A model generated the notes under the pieces. The model had not been told where the DNA came from. It did not search any database and was given only the letters and a program-made list of their open reading frames with translations. From Mucilaginibacter paludis DSM 18603 (lineage in GTDB: Bacteria > Bacteroidota > Bacteroidia > Sphingobacteriales > Sphingobacteriaceae), in the NCBI RefSeq assembly GCF_000166195.2, contig NZ_CM001403.1:6994877-7058876 (forward strand): a stretch of DNA of 64,000 nt, written 5' to 3'. Positions 51,664-61,120 of the stretch are shown here, piece by piece (the first letter of the stretch is position 1; every line of letters starts with the position of its first letter). The position numbers and the translations under genes were made by a program.

Positions 51664-52254
51664 ATGCGCACCAGGGATACCGAAAAAGAGCAGTTAGTTA
51701 AGCAAAAGGCTATTGAAAATATTGTTAAATACGGCTTTGAGGGCTTCAGTATGAATAAGTTGGCTAAGGCCTGCGGCATATCGGTGGCTACGCTTTACAT
51801 CTATTACAAAGATCGGGATGACTTGATCATCAAGGTGGCCATGGAGGAGGGCGATAGGATGGGCGACGCGATGTTGAAGGGTTTTGATCCGGAATCGTCG
51901 TTTGAGGATGGCTTGTGGGTGCAATGGAAAAACCGGTACGAGTTTATGACTCAGAATTATTTGTCGGCCCAGTTGTTTGAGCAGTTGCGCAGCTCAACCT
52001 ATCACGAAGAGTTTATGAGCGCGGTGATGGAGCGGTTTAAAATGACGATAGGGAAGTTTATGCAGAATGTAGTGGCCCGGGGCGAGATGAATGAGATGCC
52101 TTTAGAGGTTTACTGGTCGGTAGCCTTTGCGCCGCTTTACTCGCTGGTGCGTTTCCATAACGAGGGGAGGAGCATTGGCGGTAAGGCATTTATCATGAAC
52201 GACGAGTTATTACAACAAGCGTTTAACCTGGTATTAAAAGCGTTGAAAAACTAA
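51664..52254 (+). CDS. TetR/AcrR-family transcriptional regulator
   Basis: At 196 aa, with an N-terminal helix-turn-helix (AIENIVKYGFEGFSMNKLAKACGISVATLYIYYKDRDDLI), it matches TetR repressors of efflux genes. The C-terminal ligand domain is helical, with no identifiable ligand motif. It is followed after 26 bp by a small HMA-like gene and then by an MFS transporter gene on the same strand, so it likely represses the operon via 51623-51642 and is released by a toxic compound. Confidence 0.95.
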   Translation: MRTRDTEKEQLVKQKAIENIVKYGFEGFSMNKLAKACGISVATLYIYYKDRDDLIIKVAMEEGDRMGDAMLKGFDPESSFEDGLWVQWKNRYEFMTQNYLSAQLFEQLRSSTYHEEFMSAVMERFKMTIGKFMQNVVARGEMNEMPLEVYWSVAFAPLYSLVRFHNEGRSIGGKAFIMNDELLQQAFNLVLKALKN

Positions 52255-52280
52255 TACCATTAATTACAGGAGGAAGAGTA

Positions 52281-52505
52281 ATGGAGAATTTTGACCATGT
52301 ATTGATTTTTAAAACGGATGTTAAAACCGATGCCGACAAAAATGCCCTGCATCGTTTACTGGACAATGATAGCCGGATAAACCAATGGAATCTGGACATG
52401 GAAGACGAAGATCATGTTTTACGTATCGAATCGGACTGCCTTAATCACCAGTATATTATTAATTTGATTAACGTGCATGGCTACCATTGCTGTGAGTTAA
52501 CCTAA
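52281..52505 (+). CDS. Small ferredoxin-like (HMA-like) protein, 74 aa
   Basis: The ATG at 52281 is preceded by an excellent ribosome binding site (aggagg, 52268-52273). The sequence MENFDHVLIFKTDVKTDADK, then ALHRLLDNDSRINQWNLDME and DHVLRIESDCLNHQYIINLI, has the beta-alpha-beta order of heavy-metal-associated domains. The metal-binding CxxC is absent, so it may bind another ligand or a partner. It lies between the tetR and MFS genes, 12 bp before the latter, and probably assists the transporter or the regulator. Confidence 0.8.
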   Translation: MENFDHVLIFKTDVKTDADKNALHRLLDNDSRINQWNLDMEDEDHVLRIESDCLNHQYIINLINVHGYHCCELT

Positions 52506-52517
52506 GTCAAAAAAAAA

Positions 52518-53798
52518 ATGAAAAATAAAGAAATTGCAGCCTTTACGGGCTATCAAAAAATGGTGATATTTATTTTAGCCCTTACCCAATTTACGGTGAT
52601 ACTTGATTTTATGGTGATGTCGCCCCTGGGCGATATGCTCATGAAATCGTTAAGTTTAAAACCCTCCGCTTTTGGCGTAGCCGTATCGGCCTACGCTTTT
52701 AGCGCGGGCCTTTCGGGCCTGTTAACTGCTGGCTTTGCCGATAGGTTTGACCGTAAAAAGCTGCTGCTGTTTTTTTACATCGGCTTTATTGGCGGTACTG
52801 TATTTTGTGGTTTGGCGCATACTTATGTGGTACTGGTGGCGGCCCGTATTATCACCGGACTGTTCGGCGGGGTTATCGGCTCCATCTCTATGGCCATTAT
52901 CACCGATTTATTTACGCTGCAGCAACGCGGCCGGGTAATGGGTTTTGTGCAAATGGGTTTTGGCGCCAGCCAGGTATTAGGTGTGCCTATAGGCCTGTAC
53001 CTGGCCAATGCCCTGGGTTGGGAAGCGCCTTTTTTAATGGTTGCCGGTTTGGCGGGTATTATTGCGCTGGTTATTATGTTAAGACTAAAACCGGTAACAC
53101 AACATTTGCTGGTACGTAACGAGAAATCGGTACTGCTGCACCTGTGGCATACAGTAGCTAAACGCGATTACCGCATTGGCTTTACCGCTACGGCACTGCT
53201 TTCGATAGGTGGTTTTATGATGATGCCCTTCGGCAGCGCCTTCGCTATCAATAACCTGGGGATTACTGCGGAGCAACTGCCCTTGTTATTTATGGTTTCG
53301 GGCGTTAGCTCATTAATTATTATGCCTGTTGTAGGCCGGTTGAGCGATAAGGTTAGTAAGTTTAGGTTATTTATGATAGCCTCGATATGGATGATGGTGA
53401 TGTGCGTGCTTTATACCAACCTATCGGTAACGCCATTTTTGCTGGTTATGGTTTTTAATATCCTGATGATGATGGGGGTGATGAGCCGCGTGATACCATC
53501 ATCAGCCTTAACCAGCGCCGTGCCCGATATGGAAGACAGAGGAGCCTTTATGAGCATCAACGCATCGTTACAACAAATAGCGGGCGGCGTAGCAGCGGCG
53601 GTTGCCGGGATGATTGTAGTACAGAAAAACAATTTTAGTCCGCTGGAGCATTACAATATTGTAGGTTATGTGATTGTGGGGATATCTATCATTGGTATTT
53701 TGCTGATGTACAGGGTAAGCGAGCTGGTATTGAAGAAAGCTGCCGGTAAAGCATTGGTTGCTTTTGAAGAAGAGGTGGTGTTGAATGAAGGGTTGTAA
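52518..53798 (+). CDS. MFS-family transporter (drug/sugar efflux type)
   Basis: The 426-aa inner-membrane protein has about 12 hydrophobic segments. The early motif TQFTVILDFMVMSPLGDML and loop-2 motif GLLTAGFADRFDRKKLLLF (the MFS A-motif D-R-x-x-R/K-K) are plain. The later motif ARIITGLFGGVIGSISMAII follows. It is similar to proton-coupled drug antiporters of the DHA1 type. As the last gene of the tetR-HMA-like-MFS operon it is presumably the exported function. Confidence 0.95.
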   Translation: MKNKEIAAFTGYQKMVIFILALTQFTVILDFMVMSPLGDMLMKSLSLKPSAFGVAVSAYAFSAGLSGLLTAGFADRFDRKKLLLFFYIGFIGGTVFCGLAHTYVVLVAARIITGLFGGVIGSISMAIITDLFTLQQRGRVMGFVQMGFGASQVLGVPIGLYLANALGWEAPFLMVAGLAGIIALVIMLRLKPVTQHLLVRNEKSVLLHLWHTVAKRDYRIGFTATALLSIGGFMMMPFGSAFAINNLGITAEQLPLLFMVSGVSSLIIMPVVGRLSDKVSKFRLFMIASIWMMVMCVLYTNLSVTPFLLVMVFNILMMMGVMSRVIPSSALTSAVPDMEDRGAFMSINASLQQIAGGVAAAVAGMIVVQKNNFSPLEHYNIVGYVIVGISIIGILLMYRVSELVLKKAAGKALVAFEEEVVLNEGL

Positions 53799-53957
53799 GG
53801 TGGAGTAAAAATCTGTCCTTTCACAATCAATACTCAAAAATCAATTATTCAGTCAATAACACCATTTATTGGATGGTAGAGATTGAAATAGTAATAATAA
53901 AATAAAGTATTTTTATCTCTATATTTGTAATTGATTTACATTTTAAAAGGAAAAGGT

Positions 53958-55289
53958 ATGATTATTTACTTTTCTGCGAGCAACTTTCGAAGTATAAAAG
54001 ACACGGTTACGCTGTCTTTTGAGCCGGAGAAAGCACAGGATCTTGACCAATATTACTTAGTTGAACCGATTGAAGGCCTTAAACTACTTAAGCTTGGGTT
54101 GATATATGGGCCTAATGGTTCAGGTAAAACAAACCTTCTTAAAGCATTAAATTTTCTACGCCGCTTGGTTATTGAGCCGTTAGAAAAGAAAAGCGAATTG
54201 CTCGACTTTAGCCCGTTTTTGTTTGATGATTCAACGCCAGTCGAAGATTCTGTCTTAGAAGTGGCTTTTGTGGCGAATGGAGTCAAGTTTTTATATAACG
54301 TTAGTTTTAACACCAATTCAATAACGTTTGAGAGCCTGCACTTTTACTCGCCGAATAAGGCGCTGGTGTATAAAAGAACTACTGATGCTGAAAAGCGCCT
54401 ATCACTAATTGAATTTGGCAATAAAATCAAAATAAAAAAATCGCATAAGGAGACCTTAGAAGCAAATACTCTGTGGAATAATACCGTGTTAGGAGGCTTT
54501 ATGAAGACTAATATTGAGTCGGAAGAGCTAAAAAATAGTGTAGACTGGTTTCAAAATGTTTTAAAAGCATTAATTACTCCGAAGACAAATTTGCTCGGCT
54601 ATATATCGGACCGGTTAGATGCGAAGAAAGTTGACAAGAAGACAGTTATTGAGTTGCTAAAAAAAGCGGATTTTAAAATCAACGATATACTAATTGAGAA
54701 AACAGATGAACCTGTACCTGAGCAATTATTGGAGTTGATGAAAGTATTAAGTAGAGATTCCACTTCGGCTGAAGACAGCATTAAGAAAATGGAAGAAGAG
54801 GGTAAAATATCACGTAAACAAATTTATTTTGAACATGTAGTTATAAATGAAGGGAAAGAAGCACTTTATAAATTACCGTATAAGGATGAATCGCAGGGTA
54901 CGCAACGCTATTACCAATTTAGCGGATTGCTTGATATTATGCTTCGGCAACAAACTGTGTTTCCTATTGATGAATTGGAATCTTCCTTGCACCCTGACTT
55001 GGTCAAACACTTTCTTTTGATTTTTTTAGTTAATTCTAAAAATTCTCAGTTGATAGCCACAACTCACCATCGGGAGCTATTAATGGAAAAAGATATGTTG
55101 AGAGAGGATGTGATTTGGTTTGCACAGAAACAAGCTAATGGTAGTATGGACTTATATTCCCTTAGTGAATTTGATTCGTCCGTTGTCCGAAATACGTCTT
55201 CGGTATTTAACGCCTATAAATCTGGGAAGCTTGGGGCTGTCCCGGCGCTGAGTGATTACTATTTAGATATTAATGCAGACGAGAAATAA
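53958..55289 (+). CDS. AAA-family ATPase (AAA_15/AAA_21 type), partner of RloB
   Basis: The ATG at 53958 (MIIYFSASNFRSIKDTVTLSF) follows aaaaggaaaagg; the longer frame from 53931 lacks a good start. It encodes 443 aa with the N-terminal 'NFRSIKD' typical of SMC/RecF-like ATPases. The Walker A is IYGPNGSGKTNLLKAL (about 48-63). The late Walker B is FPIDELESSLHPDLVKHFL, followed by the sensor LIATTHHRELL. The stop overlaps the RloB-like gene start by 17 bp. AAA-RloB pairs occur as anti-phage or abortive-infection-type modules; that function is inferred from family context. Confidence 0.88.
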   Translation: MIIYFSASNFRSIKDTVTLSFEPEKAQDLDQYYLVEPIEGLKLLKLGLIYGPNGSGKTNLLKALNFLRRLVIEPLEKKSELLDFSPFLFDDSTPVEDSVLEVAFVANGVKFLYNVSFNTNSITFESLHFYSPNKALVYKRTTDAEKRLSLIEFGNKIKIKKSHKETLEANTLWNNTVLGGFMKTNIESEELKNSVDWFQNVLKALITPKTNLLGYISDRLDAKKVDKKTVIELLKKADFKINDILIEKTDEPVPEQLLELMKVLSRDSTSAEDSIKKMEEEGKISRKQIYFEHVVINEGKEALYKLPYKDESQGTQRYYQFSGLLDIMLRQQTVFPIDELESSLHPDLVKHFLLIFLVNSKNSQLIATTHHRELLMEKDMLREDVIWFAQKQANGSMDLYSLSEFDSSVVRNTSSVFNAYKSGKLGAVPALSDYYLDINADEK

Positions 55290-55452
55290 AGGGGTAAGAA
55301 AAGGTACCGGGTTTAAAACCTACGCGGTTGTGGTTGATGGGCAGACCGAAATGTGGTACCTGCAAATGTTGAAACGCAATGAACCCAATTGCACCATTAC
55401 GGTTAAGCCGGAATTGCCCAAGAAGAAGACTTTAGATGATCAATGTCGCCTA

Positions 55453-56652
55453 GTGTCGCGTCAATTTGATATTGTCGTATATTTATTATACCTTTATCAT
55501 CCAAAACGGATATGATAAAGTATAGAGTAACGTTAACAGAAGAAGAGCGGGGGCGGCTAAGTGCAATAATCAGCAAGGGTTCTCACAGTGCCCAACAGTA
55601 TCGCAATGCTTATATTTTATTGAATTGCGATGAAAGTGGACTTGGGGAAAAGATCATCAACGAAGAAGTCAGCCGTGTTTTAAAAGTAAGCATGCGAATG
55701 ATTGACCGGGTCAAACAGCGTTTTGTTGAAGACGGTTTTGAAGCGTGCCTGGACCGTAAGCCTATAATCAAGACAAAAGCAAAAAAAATAGACGGGGAAG
55801 CCGAGGCGCATTTAATAGCATTAAGTTGTGGCAAAGCACCCGAAGGCTTTTCAAAATGGTCGCTACGTTTATTGGCTGATAAAATGGTTGAGTTGAAATA
55901 TGTAGAAGATATTTCCTATGAAACGATAAGAAAGACGTTAAAAAAAACGAGTTAAAACCCTGGAAAGTAAAAGGCTGGGTAATACCACCGCACCAAAGCA
56001 GTGATTTTGTTGCTAATATGGAGCATTTGCTGGATGTATATAAACGACCTTATAGCCAAGAGTTTCCGGTCGTTTGTATGGATGAGTCCCCAAAACAGCT
56101 GATTACAGAAACACGGTTGCCCATCCCAATGAAACCCGGACAAGATGCTCGGGAAGATTTTGAATATGCGCGTTGCGGGGTAGCCAATATATTCTTGGCA
56201 TCAGAGCCATTGAACGGGAAAAGATATGTGGAGGTGACAGAACGGAAAACAAAAACAGACTGGGCAAAATTCATCAAACAAATAGCCGACGATTGGTACC
56301 CGAAAGTCACTAAAATAACCTTGGTAATGGATAACCTTGGCACACATAAACCAGCAGCGTTGTACGAGGCCTTTGAGCCGAAAGAAGCCAAACGACTAAG
56401 GGACAGGTTTGAATTTGTTTACACCCCAAAGCATGGCAGTTGGTTGAACATGGCAGAAATAGAGTTAAATGTTTTGATGGGACAATGTCTAAACCGAAGG
56501 ATTGACAATATCAAAAAGATGCAAAAAGAAGTGTTGGCCTGGCAAACCCACCGAAACAATAAAGAAGCTACCATTAACTGGCAATTTACAAATGACGATG
56601 CAAGGATTAAACTCAAACGCCTTTACCCGACAATTTTAACTTGACGTGACAC
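55453..56652 (+). mobile_element. IS630-family insertion sequence (1200 bp) in the RloB-like gene
   Basis: The ends are gtgtcgcgtcaatttga and the inverse of gtgtcacgtcaagttaa (15 of 17 identical), bounded by TA at 55451-55452 and 56653-56654, the IS630/Tc1 target duplication. It holds two transposase frames in the same direction. Confidence 0.93.
55512..56644 (+). pseudogene. IS630 transposase in two frames, joined at an A8 run
   Basis: The first frame (55512-55955, 147 aa, MIKYRVTLTEEERGRL) has the helix-turn-helix part with VSRVLKVSMRMIDRVKQRF. It ends TLKKTS at a stop just after A8 (55940-55947). A -1 slip on A-AAA-AAA continues as LKKNELKPWKVKGWVIPP into the second frame (56018-56644). 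That frame carries the DDE residues: Asp in VCMDESPKQL, Asp in LVMDNLGTH and Glu in NMAEIELNVL. Some IS630 elements make the full protein by -1 frameshifting; here that is possible, but a base loss is not excluded. Confidence 0.85.
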
Positions 56653-57113
56653 TAGTTATAGAAAATGCTGAGAACTATGATAAGTCGATTTGGGTGTTGG
56701 ATTTGGATGCTGTTATCAAAGAAAACCGCGAAAAAGCTCAGTCGAAACAGGACCCGATGGCGGATTTGAAGAAGATTTTAGATAAGGTGGCCGGAAATAA
56801 CAAAATTGATGTTTTGATTAATACGCCTTGTTTCGAATTTTGGTTTCTTTTGCATGTAAAGGAAACAGGTAAATATTACGCTGAATGCGATCCGATTAGC
56901 AAAGAGCTGAAGAAATTTCACCCTGTAGAAGATTACGAGAAAACTAAAAAGTATTTTACAAATTCGGCTAATGATATCTATAGAAGATTAAAGCCATACC
57001 AAACAACGGGCTACAGGAACTCAAGGAAATTGGGGGATTTTAATATCAGCAATCCCCAACAAGCTAAAGCGGAAATGTTTAAAATTTTTGACCTGCTCGA
57101 CTTAAATAAATAG

Positions 57114-57415
57114 ATCCGCTACTGGAAGCATGTCAATTATATCTGCCTGGGCCTGAATGCCGCGGCTGCGCTGCCCCTGTAGCTCTGTGAGGTAGACCAG
57201 TTAACTGATGGGGATAGCCAGCGATATTTGTTATTTTAAGCGGGATTTTGCATTAGCGAAACTGCATCAACGATACATACGCCCACGGGCACGCAGCAAA
57301 ACCGCCCCTTGGTTAAGCAAGTTGATGAGAGGTACAAACATCGCCTCGTTTTTTTGAAGCCGGGGAGGTGTTTGTACCTGGCAATTGCCCTTGAGCAGTT
57401 TGCTTTTTTAAGCCT
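57114..57415. other. Intergenic region with an inverted repeat
   Basis: Between two convergent genes lies an 11-bp inverted repeat, aggtacaaaca at 57330-57340 and tgtttgtacct at 57369-57379. It lacks a U-tract on either strand. No gene was seen. Confidence 0.5.
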
Positions 57416-60208
57416 TTAGCTTCTTGAAACCTTAAAGCCGTCTTTTGAGATACTCCAGTCGACAAACCTTGCTCTTTTATTGATGGGGTTGGTGTTAAGG
57501 GCGGTGCGTACCCGTTCGGCAGCGGCTACATCTTTGGCGAAGATCAGCATAAAGCCACCGCCGCCTGCACCCAGTAGTTTGCAGCTGATGATGTAATCGC
57601 TTATCCTGTCGATAATGGCTTGGGTTTCGGGCGTGTTGGTGCCGCCATCTAAGCGTTGGTTAAGCTTCCAGCTGAGGCCTACGGCCTGGGCTACATGGTG
57701 CAAGTCTCCGTATTGAAACGCTTCGTAGGTTTTAAGGGCGTGGTGGTTCATCTCTTCCAGGATGCTTAAATATTTGTTGCCGTTTAAAAACATGCCTTTT
57801 ACAATTTCGGCCAGGATGTTTTTGGCAACGCGGGTGATGCCGGTATAATAAAGCAATACTGACGCCGCGGAAGCGTCGGTAAAAATAAACTCGGGCGCCC
57901 AGCGTACTGTTGGTTGTTGAAATATGCCTGGTTTACTTTCCAGCAGTTTAATGCCGCCAAAAACGCCGCCATACTGATCTTGCCAGCCGCCGCCGGTGGT
58001 CAGCATTTGCTCGAGCACAAGCGTGCGCGAGCAGATGGTGTATTTGTCCCACTTGAGGTCGCAAAAGTCGCTCAGGGTGCCCAGTACGGTACTTGCCAGG
58101 ATGGAGCTTGTTCCAAGCCCTGAGCCTTTAGGGATGGCGGCCAACAGCGTGATATCAATCCCCATCCCAAAATCTTTCAGCTGCTCCTGGAGCGAACCGT
58201 ATTGAATTGCCGAGAACTCGGGGCTAAAGCCTGCCAGGCAAAGCGCGGCCTTGGGGATGCAAAATGCCGAGCCTACGGAGTTATTATAGTCGTTTAACTG
58301 CTGGTAGGTGGTTACTTCTTCTTTAACGCCTAAATCGATAGAGCGGAGGGTGATGCTATAATCATCCGATGGTTTGATAAATACCTGTAGGGGTGGTTGG
58401 CCGTTAAGCTCAACCGCCAGGTTTAAAACCTTGCCGCCGTTAATGAGGCAGTTAGGTGGGGTATCGGTCCAGCCGCCGGCTAAATCGAGCCTGATGGGGC
58501 TGCGGCCCCAAACAATCTGGTCGGACATGACATCCATCCGCGGGGAAGCCAGTTGTGTTTTTGCGGTTTCAACAATGGTTTCGCCCAGGAGGCCGAAAGC
58601 CCGGGCCTCGAACACTGCTGCCTCGGGGTTGGCAGAACCCAATACCTCGCTGCGGAACATCTGGTCGTGCAGGCGGGTAAGTAATGGCGCGTCTTCGGGT
58701 AGGGCGGGGGGCAACGGCAACCCACTTTTTTTATAAATAGCGGCTGCGTTTTTAAGATCGAGCTGATAAAAAACAGATTGCCGCCAGTTATTGGCCATAC
58801 TTTGCAGGTTGCTCTCTAAAAAGCCCTGGCGCTGCGCATATTGGCGGTATAGGTTTACCTCGTCGGCAACATCGGCTGCGGCAATTAGCCTTTTGCTTTG
58901 GGCAGGGTAGTTAAAAGGTTGGTCAATCAGCCCCTGGATAATTTCGCTACTGAGGTCGGCCTCGTTAAATACCGGGTACACGGGCTCGTTGAACCAGTCG
59001 GGGGCGGCATATATCCTGTCGGCCCCGGTACCACGCCTGGGTAATTGGGGGTTATAAAAATTATAAACCCTAACACACCAATCGGTCCCGTCGCCAACGG
59101 GAATAAAATCAAGACAGGTTTCTTCGGGCACTGTAAGTGTCCAGTTGTTTACCGGCGCGCCGGTGATAATATGTTTGTTTTGCAGCTGCCAGGTAGGGGA
59201 GATGTAGCTATTCTCGATCCAGATGGCGCTGTTTTGGCTGGTGAAATTAATTTTAGTGATGGCATTCTGGGTAAACAGATCGGCGCTGGGCTTGATTTTG
59301 TTGTGCCAGATCTCTTCCTGGTTTTTGACCAGGTTTTGCAGTTTATCGGTTGATTCAATGAGCTCTGCGCTGGTGCCGAAGTGATAAAATTCGCCTTCGG
59401 GCAGGGGTACAATGGCTACGGTAAGGCTGTTGATGGCATCGTCTTTCAGGGTTGGGTTTTTTCCCAGGGCCTGGCCAAACTCGGTATACATATCGTAAAA
59501 CGCAGGGGTACCGTTGGTAAACGAGTTGCTTGCCTTATCCCAGCCGCAGCGCTCAAACATCACTTCGATGGCTTTGGGGCTCAACAGCCAGATGCCTACA
59601 TCGATAAAAAACAAGTGGTTGGGTTGCAGCTCCTGCAGCTTTTGTGCCGATGGCTTTTGCAGGGCAAAGGCCAGCTCTTTCGGGGAGCTTTTGGTTGAAA
59701 AGAACACGCCGAAGTTGGATGCTTTTTCGGCTTGTTCCCATAAACCGAAACAAACCACATCGGCCTCGGGTATTTCGGGCAGGGTACCTTCTGTACGTAC
59801 CAATACATCGCCGCTGGTTACCAGGTGGTTGAGGTTTTTAGGGGCTTTGTTTAAAATGGAGTTGTAAAGTGGTAATTGCAGATCGATAAGCGACTGGTTG
59901 ATGCGCTGCCCTCTTTTCCAGCGGAAAATGGGCATGGGGGTAAATACCTTGCCTACAGCCGCATAGGCTGGTAAGCGCCTGCTTTGGCCCCCGGCATGGA
60001 TAATGAGTCGGTTTTCCTGGCGAAGCCAATCGCCGATGGAGCCGCTGTTGTTTTCTTGTTTACTGGCCTGGTATAATAAATTAACGGTACCGCCCCCCGA
60101 ACCAACTTTGCCTTCTTTCGGGTCTGAATCAAAATAGTAGTCTTCTCCACCAAAATGATCATTGCCAAATTGTTTAAAGGTTGGCGGGATGGTTATCAGT
60201 TTTTTCAT
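57416..60208 (-). CDS. fkp: Bifunctional fucokinase / GDP-fucose pyrophosphorylase
   Basis: At 930 aa the protein is close to the size of Bacteroides Fkp (about 950), which turns free L-fucose into fucose-1-phosphate and then GDP-fucose in the cytosol. The N-terminal pyrophosphorylase half has the nucleotide loop IIHAGGQSRRLPAYAAVGKV. The C-terminal GHMP-kinase half begins near residue 565 (VWGRSPIRLDLAGGWTDTPP), with the ATP loop IPKGSGLGTSSILAST near 693 and KLLGAGGGGFMLIF at the end. The order (pyrophosphorylase first) matches Fkp. The start at ATG 60208 is the first of the frame. GDP-fucose would feed surface glycans; other genes for that are not in the window. Confidence 0.95.
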   Translation of the reverse strand: MKKLITIPPTFKQFGNDHFGGEDYYFDSDPKEGKVGSGGGTVNLLYQASKQENNSGSIGDWLRQENRLIIHAGGQSRRLPAYAAVGKVFTPMPIFRWKRGQRINQSLIDLQLPLYNSILNKAPKNLNHLVTSGDVLVRTEGTLPEIPEADVVCFGLWEQAEKASNFGVFFSTKSSPKELAFALQKPSAQKLQELQPNHLFFIDVGIWLLSPKAIEVMFERCGWDKASNSFTNGTPAFYDMYTEFGQALGKNPTLKDDAINSLTVAIVPLPEGEFYHFGTSAELIESTDKLQNLVKNQEEIWHNKIKPSADLFTQNAITKINFTSQNSAIWIENSYISPTWQLQNKHIITGAPVNNWTLTVPEETCLDFIPVGDGTDWCVRVYNFYNPQLPRRGTGADRIYAAPDWFNEPVYPVFNEADLSSEIIQGLIDQPFNYPAQSKRLIAAADVADEVNLYRQYAQRQGFLESNLQSMANNWRQSVFYQLDLKNAAAIYKKSGLPLPPALPEDAPLLTRLHDQMFRSEVLGSANPEAAVFEARAFGLLGETIVETAKTQLASPRMDVMSDQIVWGRSPIRLDLAGGWTDTPPNCLINGGKVLNLAVELNGQPPLQVFIKPSDDYSITLRSIDLGVKEEVTTYQQLNDYNNSVGSAFCIPKAALCLAGFSPEFSAIQYGSLQEQLKDFGMGIDITLLAAIPKGSGLGTSSILASTVLGTLSDFCDLKWDKYTICSRTLVLEQMLTTGGGWQDQYGGVFGGIKLLESKPGIFQQPTVRWAPEFIFTDASAASVLLYYTGITRVAKNILAEIVKGMFLNGNKYLSILEEMNHHALKTYEAFQYGDLHHVAQAVGLSWKLNQRLDGGTNTPETQAIIDRISDYIISCKLLGAGGGGFMLIFAKDVAAAERVRTALNTNPINKRARFVDWSISKDGFKVSRS

Positions 60209-60798
60209 GTACAGGTTGTTGCTAAATAAACGGTTTGAAGATATGCCTTATTAGTAAAAAACACAACTATAAGTAAAAATGGATCAGGGCAAACCCATTA
60301 AAAAAGACAAGAAGGGGGCACCTACGGAGCCAAAGACAGGTTAAAAGCGTTTTTCCTATAAACAGGCGACTCCGCTGGAGTCAAAAACAAACCATTATAG
60401 AGCTCCGGTAGGAGCTACCTGTTTATAGCAAAACAAAAGAAGAAGTTTTGGCTCCGTAGGTGCCTCCTTGTCAGCAGGTTTTCCTTTTTGCGTCAATAAA
60501 ATCAAATGAACTTTTTAATGCGTTTGCCCTGAAAAATGGATGCTTTTTGAGTAAGGTGATGGTGTTTGATGGCGGGGTAAATCCATCTGAAATTATTGCT
60601 TTAAACCAGCGCCGAGGGACACTGGTGGGCGATGGTATGCGGTGGGAATTTGATTTTTAGCAAGCGCAGATGCATCAACGTTTGTGGGGGAGATTTAAAG
60701 GTATCTGGTTGTAGCTTTGTAGGTTCTGCCGATGGAAATTGACAAGCCAAATACCTGTTTAAATTTAATGATTAGTTTTACAACTTAACCTGACTGTG
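60209..60798. repeat. Structured intergenic region with nested inverted repeat
   Basis: The arms gggggcacctacggagccaa (60314-60333) and ttggctccgtaggtgcctcc (about 60448-60468) are inverse. Between them 'cctataaacaggcgactccg' and 'ggagctacctgtttatagc' form a second, nested pair. The whole could fold into a branched hairpin ahead of the fkp start on the opposite strand. A 66-aa frame (60460-60660) overlapping the right arm is not convincing. Confidence 0.7.
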
Positions 60799-61071
60799 AT
60801 GACCACTGATGAAATTGTAGACATTTTAAAAGCTGAATTTGAAGGAAAAGATTATGTGATATCCTGGGATGTGGTTTGGGACATTAAGATTCTTCTTTCG
60901 GAAGACGACGACTTTGATAAAGCAAGCAAAAGTATTAGTGAGAGTGCTATTGCAATAATCACTCAATTAGAAGATCTTCCCGGATTAAGCCTAACCATAA
61001 CGCAAACCGAATCGACCCCGACACAAATCAATTCAAAATCTACTTTTATTTATTTTAGCGATGATGTATGA
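60799..61071 (+). CDS. Hypothetical protein, 90 aa
   Basis: GTG 60796 and ATG 60799 are adjacent; the ATG is chosen (MTTDEIVDILKAEFEG). The protein is acidic (SEDDDFDKASKSISE). It consists of a helix, a strand DYVISWDVVWDIKILL, another helix with IITQLEDL, and a final beta pair GLSLTITQTE ... STFIYFSDDV. I do not recognise a family. It could be a small immunity-like protein. It is on the opposite strand to fkp and convergent with argF'. Confidence 0.6.
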   Translation: MTTDEIVDILKAEFEGKDYVISWDVVWDIKILLSEDDDFDKASKSISESAIAIITQLEDLPGLSLTITQTESTPTQINSKSTFIYFSDDV

Positions 61072-61120
61072 TCTTGAAGTGTAACGACATCAAGACCATA
61101 CCAAGATTTTTATATCATTG

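Larger units (their letters stand above)
55273..57113 (+). pseudogene. RloB-like protein gene, split by an IS630 element
   Basis: The 5' part (55273-55452, MQTRNKGVRKGTGFKTYAVV, then VDGQTEMWYLQMLK) starts within the end of the ATPase gene. The 3' part (56655-57113, from VIENAENYDKSIWVLDLDAV to FKIFDLLDLNK) carries the conserved NTPCFEFWFLLH segment of RloB proteins. Removing the IS and one TA joins codon CTA to GTT in frame (QCRL-VIENAE), giving about 212 aa. The acidic residues of a Toprim-like fold (DGQTE and DLD) fall on both sides, so the split gene should not function unless the IS excises. Confidence 0.85.

Noticed and set aside
60460..60660. 66-aa plus-strand ORF
   Set aside because: It starts within an arm of an inverted repeat and has no supporting features.
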